A stretch of DNA of 64,000 bases from Rhodoferax potami (lineage in GTDB: Bacteria > Pseudomonadota > Gammaproteobacteria > Burkholderiales > Burkholderiaceae_C). The translations under genes and the position numbers were made by a program. Shown here piece after piece: positions 1-8,698 of the stretch (its first letter is position 1; each line of letters opens with the position of its first letter). Below the pieces are notes generated by a model, which was given only the letters and a program-made list of their open reading frames with translations, was not told the origin of the DNA and ran no database searches. Where the stretch lies: contig NZ_JAVBIK010000001.1 of assembly GCF_032193805.1 (NCBI RefSeq), positions 1,226,033 through 1,290,032 of the forward strand, in the 5' to 3' direction.

Positions 1-106
1 ATACCGCGTAGGTAAATTCTTGCAAGCTCGCACGGCTGGCGGCCAGCTCCGCTTGGAGAGCGTCAACCCGCTGCTGCAGATCTTGGTGGGAAAGCGGCTC
101 CGCCAT
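1..106 (-). CDS. N-terminal start of a probable sensor histidine kinase (cut by window edge)
   Basis: Only the first 35 codons are inside the window. The frame starts with ATG at 106 and begins MAEPLSHQDLQQRVDALQAE, a hydrophilic, probably coiled-coil start, and runs off the left edge at EFTYAV. In many bacterial phytochrome-like or PAS histidine kinases the sequence F-x-Y-x-V is followed directly by SHDLRAPLR, the phospho-acceptor motif, and that resemblance is the only basis for the call. It lies 3 bp downstream of the glmU stop on the same strand, so it could be co-transcribed with glmU. The histidine itself cannot be seen. Confidence 0.45.
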   Translation of the reverse strand, partial: MAEPLSHQDLQQRVDALQAELAASRASLQEFTYAV

Positions 107-109
107 GCG

Positions 110-1561
110 TCACGCTTTCGGCTTTTTGACCGGGCGGCTCCAGTTGGCAATACTGACCTGCTTGCCACGGGCCACGCTCAATGCGCCGGCTTCGGTGCTC
201 TTGGTGATGGTGGAGCCACCACCCACGGTGCCACCGGCCCCGATAGTGACCGGGGCGACCAACACACAGTTGCTGCCGATGTGCACATCGGCCTCAATCA
301 CCGTGCGGTGTTTGTTCGCACCGTCGTAGTTGGCGGTGATGCTGCCGGCACCGTAGTTCACCCGCTCACCCACCGTAGCATCGCCCAAATAGGCGAGGTG
401 ATTGGCTTTGGCTCCGGCCGCCATGGTGGAGTTTTTCACCTCCACAAAGTTGCCAATGTGCACCTCTGGCCCCAGCTGGGCGCCGGGGCGCAAGCGAGCA
501 AACGGCCCGATGAGTGCACCCGCACCCACACTCACGCCCTGTTTCTCGCCATCGATATGGGTGAAAGGGTGAATCACGGCACCCGCTTCGATCACGGCAT
601 TCGCGATCACGCAATTCGCGCCGATCGAGACCCCCTCCCCCAAACTCACCTGCCCCGAAAACACGCAATTCACATCGATGCTGACATCGTGGGCGCAGAG
701 TAAATCGCCCCGCACATCAATGCGGGCGGGGTCCGCCAGGCGCACGCCTTCTTCCATTAACCGGTGCGCTTGCTGCAGTTGGTAGGCCCGCTCCAGCTCT
801 GCCAGTTGTACCGGGCTGTTGACGCCGGCGACCTGCACCGCATCGGTGATTTTGTGCCCGACCACTCCGACACCATCCGCCACCGCAAACTTCACGACAT
901 CGGTCAGGTAATACTCTTGCTGGGCGTTGCGGTTATCAAGGCGCGCCAGCCAGGCCTTCAGCCGCGCAGCAGGCACCGCCATGATTCCGCTGTAAATCTC
1001 GGTAATGGCGCGCTGCGCTTCGCTGGCGTCTTTGTGCTCCACGATGGCCTGCACCGCGCCACCGGCGTCGCGCACGATACGCCCATAACCGGCCGGGTTG
1101 CTTTGCTCCAGCGTCAACAAGGCCAGCTTGTCGCCGCCACTGGCCTGGATCAGGTGAAATAGCGTGTCGGACTGAGTCAAGGGCACATCACCGGACAAGA
1201 CCACCACCACACCGTCATCCGGCAGCACCGGCGCAGCCTGCTGGACCGCATGCCCTGTGCCGAGTTGAGGCTCCTGCCGCACAAAATTCAAAGAAAAACC
1301 GGCGCTAGCCCCCGAAAAACCTGCGCACGCTGCTTCAACTTCGATAGCACCATGCCCGGTGATCACCACCACATGGCGCGCCTGCAAATCGGCAGCCGTG
1401 TCGACCACATGTTGCAACAGCGGCCGACCGGCCAAGCGCTGCAAGACTTTGGGAATTTTGCTACGCATGCGCGTGCCTTTGCCCGCCGCCATAATGACCA
1501 CATCCACCGGTGCAGTAGACGATTCGACGTTTGCAAGAGGGGAACTAGAAGTTAAAGCCAT
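110..1561 (-). CDS. glmU: Bifunctional UDP-N-acetylglucosamine pyrophosphorylase / glucosamine-1-phosphate acetyltransferase
   Basis: GlmU acetylates glucosamine-1-phosphate and then uridylates it, giving UDP-GlcNAc for peptidoglycan and LPS in the cytoplasm. The N-terminal half has the nucleotidyltransferase signature MAAGKGTRM followed by KIPKVLQRLAG. The C-terminal half is a left-handed beta-helix of hexapeptide repeats containing the acetyltransferase stretch YGAGSITANYDGANKHRT. The length of 483 residues is slightly above the usual 450-460. The ATG at 1561 is the only good start; the frame is open upstream, and a GTG just before the conserved VDVVIMAAG is possible and would give a more typical N-terminus. 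The ATG at 1561 overlaps the ATG of the divergent lipoprotein gene. Confidence 0.95.
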   Translation of the reverse strand: MALTSSSPLANVESSTAPVDVVIMAAGKGTRMRSKIPKVLQRLAGRPLLQHVVDTAADLQARHVVVITGHGAIEVEAACAGFSGASAGFSLNFVRQEPQLGTGHAVQQAAPVLPDDGVVVVLSGDVPLTQSDTLFHLIQASGGDKLALLTLEQSNPAGYGRIVRDAGGAVQAIVEHKDASEAQRAITEIYSGIMAVPAARLKAWLARLDNRNAQQEYYLTDVVKFAVADGVGVVGHKITDAVQVAGVNSPVQLAELERAYQLQQAHRLMEEGVRLADPARIDVRGDLLCAHDVSIDVNCVFSGQVSLGEGVSIGANCVIANAVIEAGAVIHPFTHIDGEKQGVSVGAGALIGPFARLRPGAQLGPEVHIGNFVEVKNSTMAAGAKANHLAYLGDATVGERVNYGAGSITANYDGANKHRTVIEADVHIGSNCVLVAPVTIGAGGTVGGGSTITKSTEAGALSVARGKQVSIANWSRPVKKPKA

Positions 1562-2465
1562 GCCTTTATTGAAACTTGGAAAGTTAGCGCGCCTCTGGCG
1601 CAATGCCCGGCGCTGGTTCGCCATTATCGGGCTGCTGAGTGTCGCGGCGACTTTGACTGGCTGTGGAGCAGTCCGTTTGGCCTATAACAATGCGCCGGAT
1701 TTGTCCTACTGGTGGCTAGATGGCTACCTAGACCTGGACAGCCCGCAAAGCCTCAAGCTACGTAGCGATCTGCAAGCGCTGCAAACTTGGCATCGAAAAG
1801 AAGAGCTCCCGCAGATCGCGGACATGCTCAAGAACCTGCAGGCGGCGGCCCCCAGCAACGTGACGGGTGAGCAGGTGTGCCAGCTCTCTCGCTATCTGGA
1901 AACACGATTCCAAACCGTGTTGGACCGCACCACGCCCACCGCACTGGCGATTGCACCGACGCTGACCCTTGCGCAACTCGATCACCTTGCCCGTGCGTGG
2001 GACAAACGCAACCAAGAATGGCGGGAAGAGTGGATGGACGGCACCCCGCAAGACCGCCTGAACCGCCGGATGAAATCTGCACTCGATCGCACCGAGAGTT
2101 TTTACGGCCGCCTGAGCGACACCCAGAAACAAGCGCTACGCGCCCAGTTGGATGCGTCCGCCTTCGACGCTGCCACGCAATACAAAGAAACCATGCGCCG
2201 CCAAAAGGACATTTTGCAGACCTTGCGTGCACTGAAGGCCACACCCTCGACCGAACTGCAACAGCAAGCCGAGGTTCGGGCGCTGCTGCTGCGCAGCACC
2301 CAATCACCTGACCCGGCGTTTCAGCAATACACCGAGCGGATCCGGAGCAACTTTTGTGAATCTGCCGCCGAGCTCCACAACGGCACCAGCCCGGCACAAC
2401 GCCAAAAACTCCAGCAAACGCTGCAAGCCTACGAGGCGGATGTGCGCGTGCTCATGCAACGCTGA
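1560..2465 (+). CDS. DUF6279-type lipoprotein
   Basis: This 301-residue protein has a basic N-terminus, a hydrophobic segment (WFAIIGLLSVAATLTGC) and a lipobox LTGC, so it is a probable outer-membrane or periplasmic lipoprotein. Directly after the cysteine comes AVRLAYNNAPDLSYWWLDGY, the hallmark of the DUF6279 family found in many proteobacteria. The rest is helical and rich in Arg and Gln. The molecular function is unknown. The start ATG at 1560 overlaps, on the opposite strand, the putative start of glmU. The frame is open further upstream, but the lipoprotein signal fixes the start here. Confidence 0.75.
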   Translation: MPLLKLGKLARLWRNARRWFAIIGLLSVAATLTGCGAVRLAYNNAPDLSYWWLDGYLDLDSPQSLKLRSDLQALQTWHRKEELPQIADMLKNLQAAAPSNVTGEQVCQLSRYLETRFQTVLDRTTPTALAIAPTLTLAQLDHLARAWDKRNQEWREEWMDGTPQDRLNRRMKSALDRTESFYGRLSDTQKQALRAQLDASAFDAATQYKETMRRQKDILQTLRALKATPSTELQQQAEVRALLLRSTQSPDPAFQQYTERIRSNFCESAAELHNGTSPAQRQKLQQTLQAYEADVRVLMQR

Positions 2466-2498
2466 TCCGCACGCCGCCGGGCCTCCCGGCCCACGGCA

Positions 2499-3098
2499 TC
2501 AAACTGGCCAGACGACGCCGTGGTCGTTCAGGATGGCATCCAGGGGCATGTCATGGGGCTCTGGCTCGAAGTCATCGACAAAACCTGTGCCAAACCCCAA
2601 GCCAACGGTAAAGGGGCGCGGGCTCAAGCTCGCCAGCATGCGGTCATAAAAGCCACCGCCATAGCCCAAACGGTAGCCACCAGGCCCGTAGCCGACACAA
2701 GGCACAAACAGCAGGGTGGGCACAATCAACTCGGTGTCTTTGGGCTTGGGAATGCCATAAGCATCCTCTTCCATCGGGCAGCCGGGGTACCACGCATGAA
2801 AGGTCATGGTTTTGTGCTCCCGGTTCACCACCGGCAAGCCGATGCGGCGCGGCTGGGGTTGGTCAATCAGCTCACCATCCTCTTTCCAGCGGTGCAAAGC
2901 GGGCAAGGGGTCGAACTCGCCCTTGATGGGCCAGTAAGCGCCAATGACCGCATCCGGCCGGCCCACCAGCCAAATGCGCATCACGCGCTGCAATAAATCA
3001 GCGCGCTGTAGGCGATCCGGCATGGCCAGACGTTGATCCAATAGCGCCTTGCGAAGGGCTTTCTTTTGTGCAGCTTTGCTGTCGTCCGAGTTGTCCAT
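2499..3098 (-). CDS. 5-formyltetrahydrofolate cyclo-ligase
   Basis: The 199-residue protein matches the 5-FTHF cyclo-ligase family (YgfA/MTHFS), which uses ATP to convert 5-formyl-THF to 5,10-methenyl-THF and so recycles an inhibitory folate. It has the N-terminal basic helix (KKALRKALLDQR), the segment IGAYWPIKGEFDP and the C-terminal nucleotide-binding signature GYGPGGYRLGYGGGFYDR. An alternative GTG start lies at 3107; ATG at 3098 was preferred. The gene is divergent from the lytic transglycosylase that begins at 3108, leaving almost no intergenic space. Confidence 0.9.
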   Translation of the reverse strand: MDNSDDSKAAQKKALRKALLDQRLAMPDRLQRADLLQRVMRIWLVGRPDAVIGAYWPIKGEFDPLPALHRWKEDGELIDQPQPRRIGLPVVNREHKTMTFHAWYPGCPMEEDAYGIPKPKDTELIVPTLLFVPCVGYGPGGYRLGYGGGFYDRMLASLSPRPFTVGLGFGTGFVDDFEPEPHDMPLDAILNDHGVVWPV

Positions 3099-3107
3099 AA
3101 TCCCCAC

Positions 3108-5306
3108 ATGCAGTTTTCAGCCATTCTGACATCACTCGCCCTTTGCGGCGCCCTGATGTCCACCACTACCCCCTCAGCATACGCCCAAGGGCGCGACCTT
3201 AGCCGCCTCGACGAGACTATTCTGGACCTGTCACAAGCCTATAAAAACCGCGACCGCAAACGCCTTGCCGCAGCGCTCCCGGGAATGCGCGGCCACATCC
3301 TCGAGCCTTGGACAGCCTATTGGGACATGTCCGCCCGGCTGGACGATGCCAGCAAGTCAGAAATCCAGGATTTCCTGAACCGCTACAACGGCACCTACCA
3401 GGAAGACCGCTTGCGCGCGGAGTGGCTGCTGCAGCTAGGCCGTGCCCGCGATTGGGACACCTTCAGCCGCGAATACCCGCTCTACCGCATGAACGACGAC
3501 CGGTCCGTGCGCTGCTATGCCCTCTGGGCGGACTACAGCACCCGGGGAGCCGACGTGACTGCCGCCCTGGAGTCGGTGTGGTGGGGCCTGAAAGAGGCTG
3601 ACGACGCCTGCGGCAGCCTAGCGACCCAGCTGGTCAAAGACAAAAAAATCAGCTCTCACAGCGTCTGGGTCCGGGCGCGCCTCGGTATGGAAAACGACCG
3701 CCTGCGCGTCGCAACCCAAGCCGCCGGAGCGTTGGATACGGACTATGTCAAAACCATCAACACCATCTACAACACCCCGGCCAAATACCTGAATGACAAG
3801 GTCACTGCGCTGCGGCCGCAAACCCGGGAATTTGTGTCATTGGCCATCATCCGCTTGGCCTATCAAGACCCACAAGAAGCGGCAGAGGAAGTCGACAAGC
3901 TCCGCTGGAAGGCGCAGCTCACCCAAGAAGAGCGCAGCTGGATCTGGGGTGTGATCGGCAAACGGGCGGCGCAAAAGCTCTCGGACAACGCCGCGAACTA
4001 CTTCGCCAAAGGCCAACTCAGCCAGATGCATGAAGACCACCTCGCGTGGGCTGCCCGTGCCGCTCTGCGCGCCGGGCGCTGGAACCAGGTGGCAGACGCC
4101 ATCACCGCCATGCCCGAGTCCTTGCGCAACGACTCGACCTGGGTCTATTGGCGCGCCCGTGCGCTGGCCCGCCGCAGCAATGTGGAATCCGCAAAGATGG
4201 AAAGCCAAGCGCTGTTGGAGTCGATTGCCGGCACCAAGGGCTTTTACGAAATGCTGGCCCTGGAAGAACTAGGCCAGAAAATCGTGACGCCGCCCAAGCC
4301 AGCCCCGCTCACCGCGGAAGAAAAAGACCAGGCCAAAAAGAACCCCGGCTTGGCGCGTGCGCTGCACGCCATCAACATCGGCTTGCGAAGCGATGGGGTG
4401 CGGGAGTGGAACTACACCACCAACCTGCACAACCGCGGCGGGCTGGATGACCGCTCCTTGCTTGCGGCTGCAGACCTGGCCTGCAAGGCCGAAGTCTGGG
4501 ACCGCTGCATCAACACCAGCGAACGCACTAAAGGCATGGTCGACGTGGACCAGCGCTACCCCATGCCCCACAAGTCGGCGGTAGTGGCGCGCACACAGCT
4601 GATCGGGCTCGATCCGGCCTATGTGTATGGGCTGATCCGCCAAGAAAGCCGCTTTATCATCGATGCCAAGTCGGTGGTAGGCGCGGCTGGCCTGATGCAA
4701 GTCATGCCTGCAACTGCCAAATGGACGGCCAAAAAAATCGGGCTCAACGACTTCCAAGCCCACCAGATCACCGAGCGGGACACCAACATCGCCATCGGCA
4801 CCGGCTACCTCAAGCTGGTGCTGGACAGCTTTAACGGCTCCATGCCCATGGCAGCCGCCGCCTACAACGCGGGCCCCGGACGGCCGCGTATTTGGCGCGG
4901 TCAAACCGGTGGTCCCACTTGGGAAGCCGCTATCTGGGCCGAAAACGTGCCGTTTACAGAGACCCGCGACTATGTGAAAAAAGTATTGGCCAACACCACG
5001 CTCTATTCCGCGCTGATCACCGGGCAACCACAGTCGCTGAAAGCGCGGCTGGGTGTGGTGGGCCCGCGCGATGCGAGCACTACAGAGGGTGGCCTCGACC
5101 TGCCTTCACCGGCCGGCGGTAAAACGCGCAGCGGTTGCGGCCGCTGCGCTTGGCCTCGTACATCGCCTGATCGGCATGGAGCAACAAGGTTTGCGGGTCT
5201 GTGCCATCCCCCGGGTAAACGGCCACGCCAAGACTCGCAGCTACCTGAACCACAGGCCCATCGGGCCCCGGGCCCAAATGGCAGGGCTCTGCAAACGTCG
5301 CCATGA
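3108..5306 (+). CDS. slt: Soluble lytic murein transglycosylase (Slt type) with an odd C-terminal tail
   Basis: This enzyme cleaves the MurNAc-GlcNAc bond of peptidoglycan in the periplasm, giving 1,6-anhydro ends. A signal peptide (MQFSAILTSLALC to AYAQ) is followed by a long alpha-helical superhelix and a catalytic SLT domain near residues 500-640: GLIRQESRF with the catalytic Glu, GAAGLMQVMPATA, and AAAYNAGPGRPRIW. The start ATG at 3108 gives the signal peptide; the frame is also open upstream. The last 65 or so residues are Pro/Arg-rich and lie antisense to the end of the convergent diguanylate cyclase gene. A one-base shift would end the protein at a TAA near 5122, so the tail may come from an indel. 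Confidence 0.88.
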   Translation: MQFSAILTSLALCGALMSTTTPSAYAQGRDLSRLDETILDLSQAYKNRDRKRLAAALPGMRGHILEPWTAYWDMSARLDDASKSEIQDFLNRYNGTYQEDRLRAEWLLQLGRARDWDTFSREYPLYRMNDDRSVRCYALWADYSTRGADVTAALESVWWGLKEADDACGSLATQLVKDKKISSHSVWVRARLGMENDRLRVATQAAGALDTDYVKTINTIYNTPAKYLNDKVTALRPQTREFVSLAIIRLAYQDPQEAAEEVDKLRWKAQLTQEERSWIWGVIGKRAAQKLSDNAANYFAKGQLSQMHEDHLAWAARAALRAGRWNQVADAITAMPESLRNDSTWVYWRARALARRSNVESAKMESQALLESIAGTKGFYEMLALEELGQKIVTPPKPAPLTAEEKDQAKKNPGLARALHAINIGLRSDGVREWNYTTNLHNRGGLDDRSLLAAADLACKAEVWDRCINTSERTKGMVDVDQRYPMPHKSAVVARTQLIGLDPAYVYGLIRQESRFIIDAKSVVGAAGLMQVMPATAKWTAKKIGLNDFQAHQITERDTNIAIGTGYLKLVLDSFNGSMPMAAAAYNAGPGRPRIWRGQTGGPTWEAAIWAENVPFTETRDYVKKVLANTTLYSALITGQPQSLKARLGVVGPRDASTTEGGLDLPSPAGGKTRSGCGRCAWPRTSPDRHGATRFAGLCHPPGKRPRQDSQLPEPQAHRAPGPNGRALQTSP

Positions 5307-6969
5307 TTTTGGCCACTAAGGTCGAGAGCTCGCCGCTGTGAGACAGGCCACCGAGCAGCATCACGAATTCGTCGCCCCCGAGGCGGGACACGGTATCTTC
5401 CGCCCGCAACACGCCCTGTAACCTGCGGGCCACGGCTTGGAGCAGGGCGTCGCCGGCGTCGTGGCCATACACGTCGTTGACATCTTTGAAATGGTCGAGG
5501 TCCAGAAAGCCGACCGCAAACAGGCCGTTGTGGCGGTCGTGGTGGGCACACAGCATTTTCAAGCGATCGTGCAACAACACACGGTTGGGCAGGCCGGTCA
5601 GGGCATCGTGCTCGGCGAAGTGGCTGCGGGCCTGCAAGCGCTTTTTCTCGGTCACATCCTGCAGCACTGCAAGGCTGCGCTCGGGCCTGCCATCTGCATC
5701 GAACTCCCACACTGCCGACAGCAAGACATCACGCACCGCGCCGTCCCGGGTAAGAAACTGGTATTCCACGTTGTTACAGCGGCCGTCGTGCAATGCCTGC
5801 GGAATCACCACATCGCGCGCATAGCGGGCAGACCCGGATGTCATGAAATCCGCAATGTGCCGCCCCAGCACCTCTGCCTCTTGGTAGCCCAGCGTGTCGA
5901 GCCACAGCTGGTTGACCTGCACAATGCACCCGCTGCCATCGATCGAATGCAACATGGCCGGCGTCGCGCGGTAAAGGCTCAGTGCGCGGGCCTCGCGGTC
6001 CGCCAAGGCCTGGGTCATGCGGCGCTGCCCTTCGGACATCACTGCCAAAAACAAACCCGGCAACAGGGTAGCCAATACCGAGATGTAGTACACCGCATCG
6101 CCCCACCAGATGGACGATGGGGGTGGCAGCAAAACGCCCACCCGTATCAAGGCGGCCATGGCCAGCGCGATCAGGCCATTCACCACCAGGCTGTTGAGCA
6201 ACGTGCTGCGCACCGCTACCCACACCATAGGCGCCAACATCACCACAAAGGGTTTGGGCAAACTGGTGGCCGACCACAACACCACAGACAGGCTGATCAG
6301 CGCCATCCCCACATGAACCGGCTGAAACCAACCGCGGGCCGCACTGCGCACACCCCGGGTCGCCAGCAGCAACACCAGCGGCAGCATCGCCACCGAGCCA
6401 ATGGTGCCGCCCACCAACCAGTTCAGGGCCATATTCGACCAATCGCCCCGCAAGGCCAACACACCCGCCAGCCCGCCCAGCGGTGCAGACGCCATGGCGG
6501 GCAACAGCGCTCCGCGCAGCAAGACTTGCGCTTGAACCGTAGGGCTCTCGCCGGCCTGCTCCAGCGCAGGCAAGCGCTCCAGCCACAGGGCGGCGAGCGC
6601 CATGCCCAACAAGTAGCCCGGTACATCTGCAAAAGCCACCCAAGCCGTATGCAAGCCACCGGCCTGACTGACGGCCACATTTGGCGACACCAGCGTAAAG
6701 CCGCCATGCGCCGCCCACAGGACCAGCGCCACCAGCACCAGAAAGGCCGGCCACTGCCGTTTGGGCAAGCGCATCAGGGCGACAGCACCAAAAGCATTGG
6801 CAAACCACACCATCACCTGGCCCGGCCGCGGGTCTGAGATCGCCAGCGACACACACGCCACCGCGCCCACGAGCAAAGCCCACTCCCACAGCCACCCGGG
6901 GGTGCGGTCACGCGGGGCCAACAGGCTGGATGAAACGGCGTTGTCCGCCCGAAGCGCGTCAGTCTGCAC
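5080..6969 (-). CDS. Membrane-bound diguanylate cyclase, MASE1-like / PAS / GGDEF
   Basis: This 629-residue protein would make cyclic di-GMP from two GTP. Roughly residues 25-290 form 8-10 hydrophobic segments of MASE1 type, residues about 330-430 are a PAS domain (LYRATPAMLHSIDGSG, FEFDADGRPERSLAVLQDVTE region), and the C-terminus is a GGDEF domain with intact RLGGDEF near residue 530. The inhibitory-site RxxD (RAED) sits exactly five residues before GGDEF, so product inhibition is expected. The GTG start at 6969 overlaps the end of the upstream periplasmic-binding-protein gene by 11 bp, so the two are probably translated together. Its 3' end lies antisense to the Slt tail. Confidence 0.9.
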   Translation of the reverse strand: MQTDALRADNAVSSSLLAPRDRTPGWLWEWALLVGAVACVSLAISDPRPGQVMVWFANAFGAVALMRLPKRQWPAFLVLVALVLWAAHGGFTLVSPNVAVSQAGGLHTAWVAFADVPGYLLGMALAALWLERLPALEQAGESPTVQAQVLLRGALLPAMASAPLGGLAGVLALRGDWSNMALNWLVGGTIGSVAMLPLVLLLATRGVRSAARGWFQPVHVGMALISLSVVLWSATSLPKPFVVMLAPMVWVAVRSTLLNSLVVNGLIALAMAALIRVGVLLPPPSSIWWGDAVYYISVLATLLPGLFLAVMSEGQRRMTQALADREARALSLYRATPAMLHSIDGSGCIVQVNQLWLDTLGYQEAEVLGRHIADFMTSGSARYARDVVIPQALHDGRCNNVEYQFLTRDGAVRDVLLSAVWEFDADGRPERSLAVLQDVTEKKRLQARSHFAEHDALTGLPNRVLLHDRLKMLCAHHDRHNGLFAVGFLDLDHFKDVNDVYGHDAGDALLQAVARRLQGVLRAEDTVSRLGGDEFVMLLGGLSHSGELSTLVAKIMATFAEPCHLGPGPDGPVVQVAASLGVAVYPGDGTDPQTLLLHADQAMYEAKRSGRNRCAFYRRPVKAGRGHPL

Positions 6970-7861
6970 GGGGGTGCCTGTCTTTCAAAAGGGGTTTGCG
7001 TGCGCGCCAAACCAGCATGAGCAGCACCCCAAGGAACGTCAACCCCAACGCCGCGCGACGCAACCAGAGATGGAGCGGGTCTTCGTAGGTGAGGGTGTCC
7101 ACATCGATCCAGCGGCGCAGCAGCGCCTGGCGGGTGGCGGGCGAAATGTCCTGGAGGGCGGTGTTAAGGGCACTGCCCAAAGCCGTCAGCTCTTTGCGGT
7201 AGGCAAAGCTCAGTGCATATTCGAAGGGCAATGTCTCGCCGACTTGCACCCCGCGCACGCCGCTGTGGCGCTTGGCATCGCTGATGCTGGCTACATCCGC
7301 CACCACGCCATCGACCTCGCCGCGCATCAAGAGCTGAAAGCCACTCATGTCATCGCTGACAGCCACCCAGCGGATTTGCGGGTAGTGGGTGCGCACAAAG
7401 GTCTCCACCGCATAGCCCTTACCCACCGCCACCGAACGGCCTGCAAGATCCGCCAAAACGGGAGCCGCCGGCCCCTGTTTCACCACCAAAACGGCAGGCA
7501 CTTTGACGTAGGGCTCGGTAAACGCCAAGAACTCGGCCCGCTCGGGGGTGGGGCGCAGTGAAGAGATCAAGTCCACCTCCCCGCGGCGGGCCGCATCGAG
7601 AATGTTGGCTAGGTTATCCGGGGGCAACATCTGCAACTCGCCGCCCAGGCGCGGCCGCAAGATCTCGAGCACATCCACCGACAAGCCTTGCACATGCCCC
7701 GCAGGGCCGGCACTCACAAATGGGGGGTAGTCTTTCTCCGGCGCAAAGCGGATCGTATGGGCGGCCACAGCACTCGAGAACAAGCCTGCACACACAGCCA
7801 CACACCACCACAGGCCGTTACGCCAATGACGCCGGTCAGGGCGAACTGCTTGGTACGACAT
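6959..7861 (-). CDS. Membrane-anchored periplasmic solute-binding protein, SBP_bac_3 family
   Basis: This is a 300-residue protein with an N-terminal hydrophobic segment (LWWCVAVCAGLFSSAVAAH) and a type-II periplasmic-binding fold of family 3 (FAPEKDYPPFVSAGPAG, RRGEVDLISSLRPTPERAEF, FTEPYVKVPAVLVV). A C-terminal transmembrane helix (LGLTFLGVLLMLVW) and a short basic cytoplasmic tail follow. The ATG at 7861 is preceded by a strong GGGAGG Shine-Dalgarno. No transporter genes are nearby. The stop overlaps the start of the diguanylate cyclase, which suggests a ligand sensor in the periplasm working with that enzyme rather than an uptake system. The ligand is unknown. Confidence 0.8.
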   Translation of the reverse strand: MSYQAVRPDRRHWRNGLWWCVAVCAGLFSSAVAAHTIRFAPEKDYPPFVSAGPAGHVQGLSVDVLEILRPRLGGELQMLPPDNLANILDAARRGEVDLISSLRPTPERAEFLAFTEPYVKVPAVLVVKQGPAAPVLADLAGRSVAVGKGYAVETFVRTHYPQIRWVAVSDDMSGFQLLMRGEVDGVVADVASISDAKRHSGVRGVQVGETLPFEYALSFAYRKELTALGSALNTALQDISPATRQALLRRWIDVDTLTYEDPLHLWLRRAALGLTFLGVLLMLVWRARKPLLKDRHPRAD

Positions 7862-7989
7862 GGGTATTTCCCTCCCGGTGTTGGCAAAACTTGGAAGTCT
7901 GCGCTTGTGCATTCAGTATAGGGCGGCCCCCTCTGAGTCGCCAACCCCTTTAGGCCCGACTATCATGCGAATTTGACCAAGGATTGCGC

Positions 7990-8673
7990 ATGATCAAGCT
8001 CTACATCGGCAACAAAAACTACTCCTCGTGGTCCATGCGCCCTTGGGTACTCTTGAAGCAGGCGGGTATCGATTTTGAAGAGGTCATGGTGCGGTTTGAC
8101 TCGTTCGAGAGCCAATCCCAATTCAAAACCACGCTCGCTCCGCTCTCCCCCACCGGCAAAGTGCCGCTGCTGGTCGATGGCGACTTGGCGGTGTGGGACA
8201 CCCTGGCAATTGCCGAATACGTAGCAGAGAGCTTTCCCAACCTGCAGCTCTGGCCTGCTGACAAGTCCGCCCGTGCTCGGGCCCGCAGTGTGTGCGCTGA
8301 AATGCACTCCGGCTTTACCGGCCTGCGCAGCAACTGCCCCATGAACATCGAAGCCACCCTGCTCGAAACCGGCGCCCTCATCTGGCGCGACAAGCCCGCA
8401 GTGCGCGCCGACGTAGCCCGCATCAGCGCCATGTGGACCGAGCTGCTGGCCCAGTACGGCGGCCCCATGTTGTTTGGCCAGTTCTCGGTGACAGATGCGT
8501 ATTTCGCCCCGGTGTGCGCCCGCCTCAAAACCTATGGCCTGCCGGTCAGCCCGGTGGTGGGTGCCTATGTGTCCCGCGTGCTGGCCCTGCCCGGTGTGCA
8601 GGACTGGATCACCGGCGCGCTGGCAGAGAAAGACTTTCTGGACTTTGAAGAACCCTACCGCCTGCAACGCTGA
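7990..8673 (+). CDS. Glutathione S-transferase family protein
   Basis: The 227-residue cytoplasmic protein has an N-terminal thioredoxin-fold GST domain (KLYIGNKNYSSWSMRPW, with the Ser of YSSWS as the likely glutathione-activating residue, then SPTGKVPLLVDGD) and an all-helical C-terminal domain. The YSSWS-type N-terminus is typical of a zeta/YfcF-like bacterial GST group. ATG at 7990 is preferred; a TTG two codons upstream is less likely. The cca gene starts 25 bp downstream on the same strand. The substrate cannot be inferred. Confidence 0.88.
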   Translation: MIKLYIGNKNYSSWSMRPWVLLKQAGIDFEEVMVRFDSFESQSQFKTTLAPLSPTGKVPLLVDGDLAVWDTLAIAEYVAESFPNLQLWPADKSARARARSVCAEMHSGFTGLRSNCPMNIEATLLETGALIWRDKPAVRADVARISAMWTELLAQYGGPMLFGQFSVTDAYFAPVCARLKTYGLPVSPVVGAYVSRVLALPGVQDWITGALAEKDFLDFEEPYRLQR

Positions 8674-8698
8674 ACCACGTCTAAAGCCCCTGCCTTTT

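Noticed and set aside
5437-6837. 466-codon open frame on the plus strand
   Set aside because: Antisense to the membrane cyclase; composition (Gln/His/Arg-rich) and lack of a ribosome-binding site mark it as a shadow.
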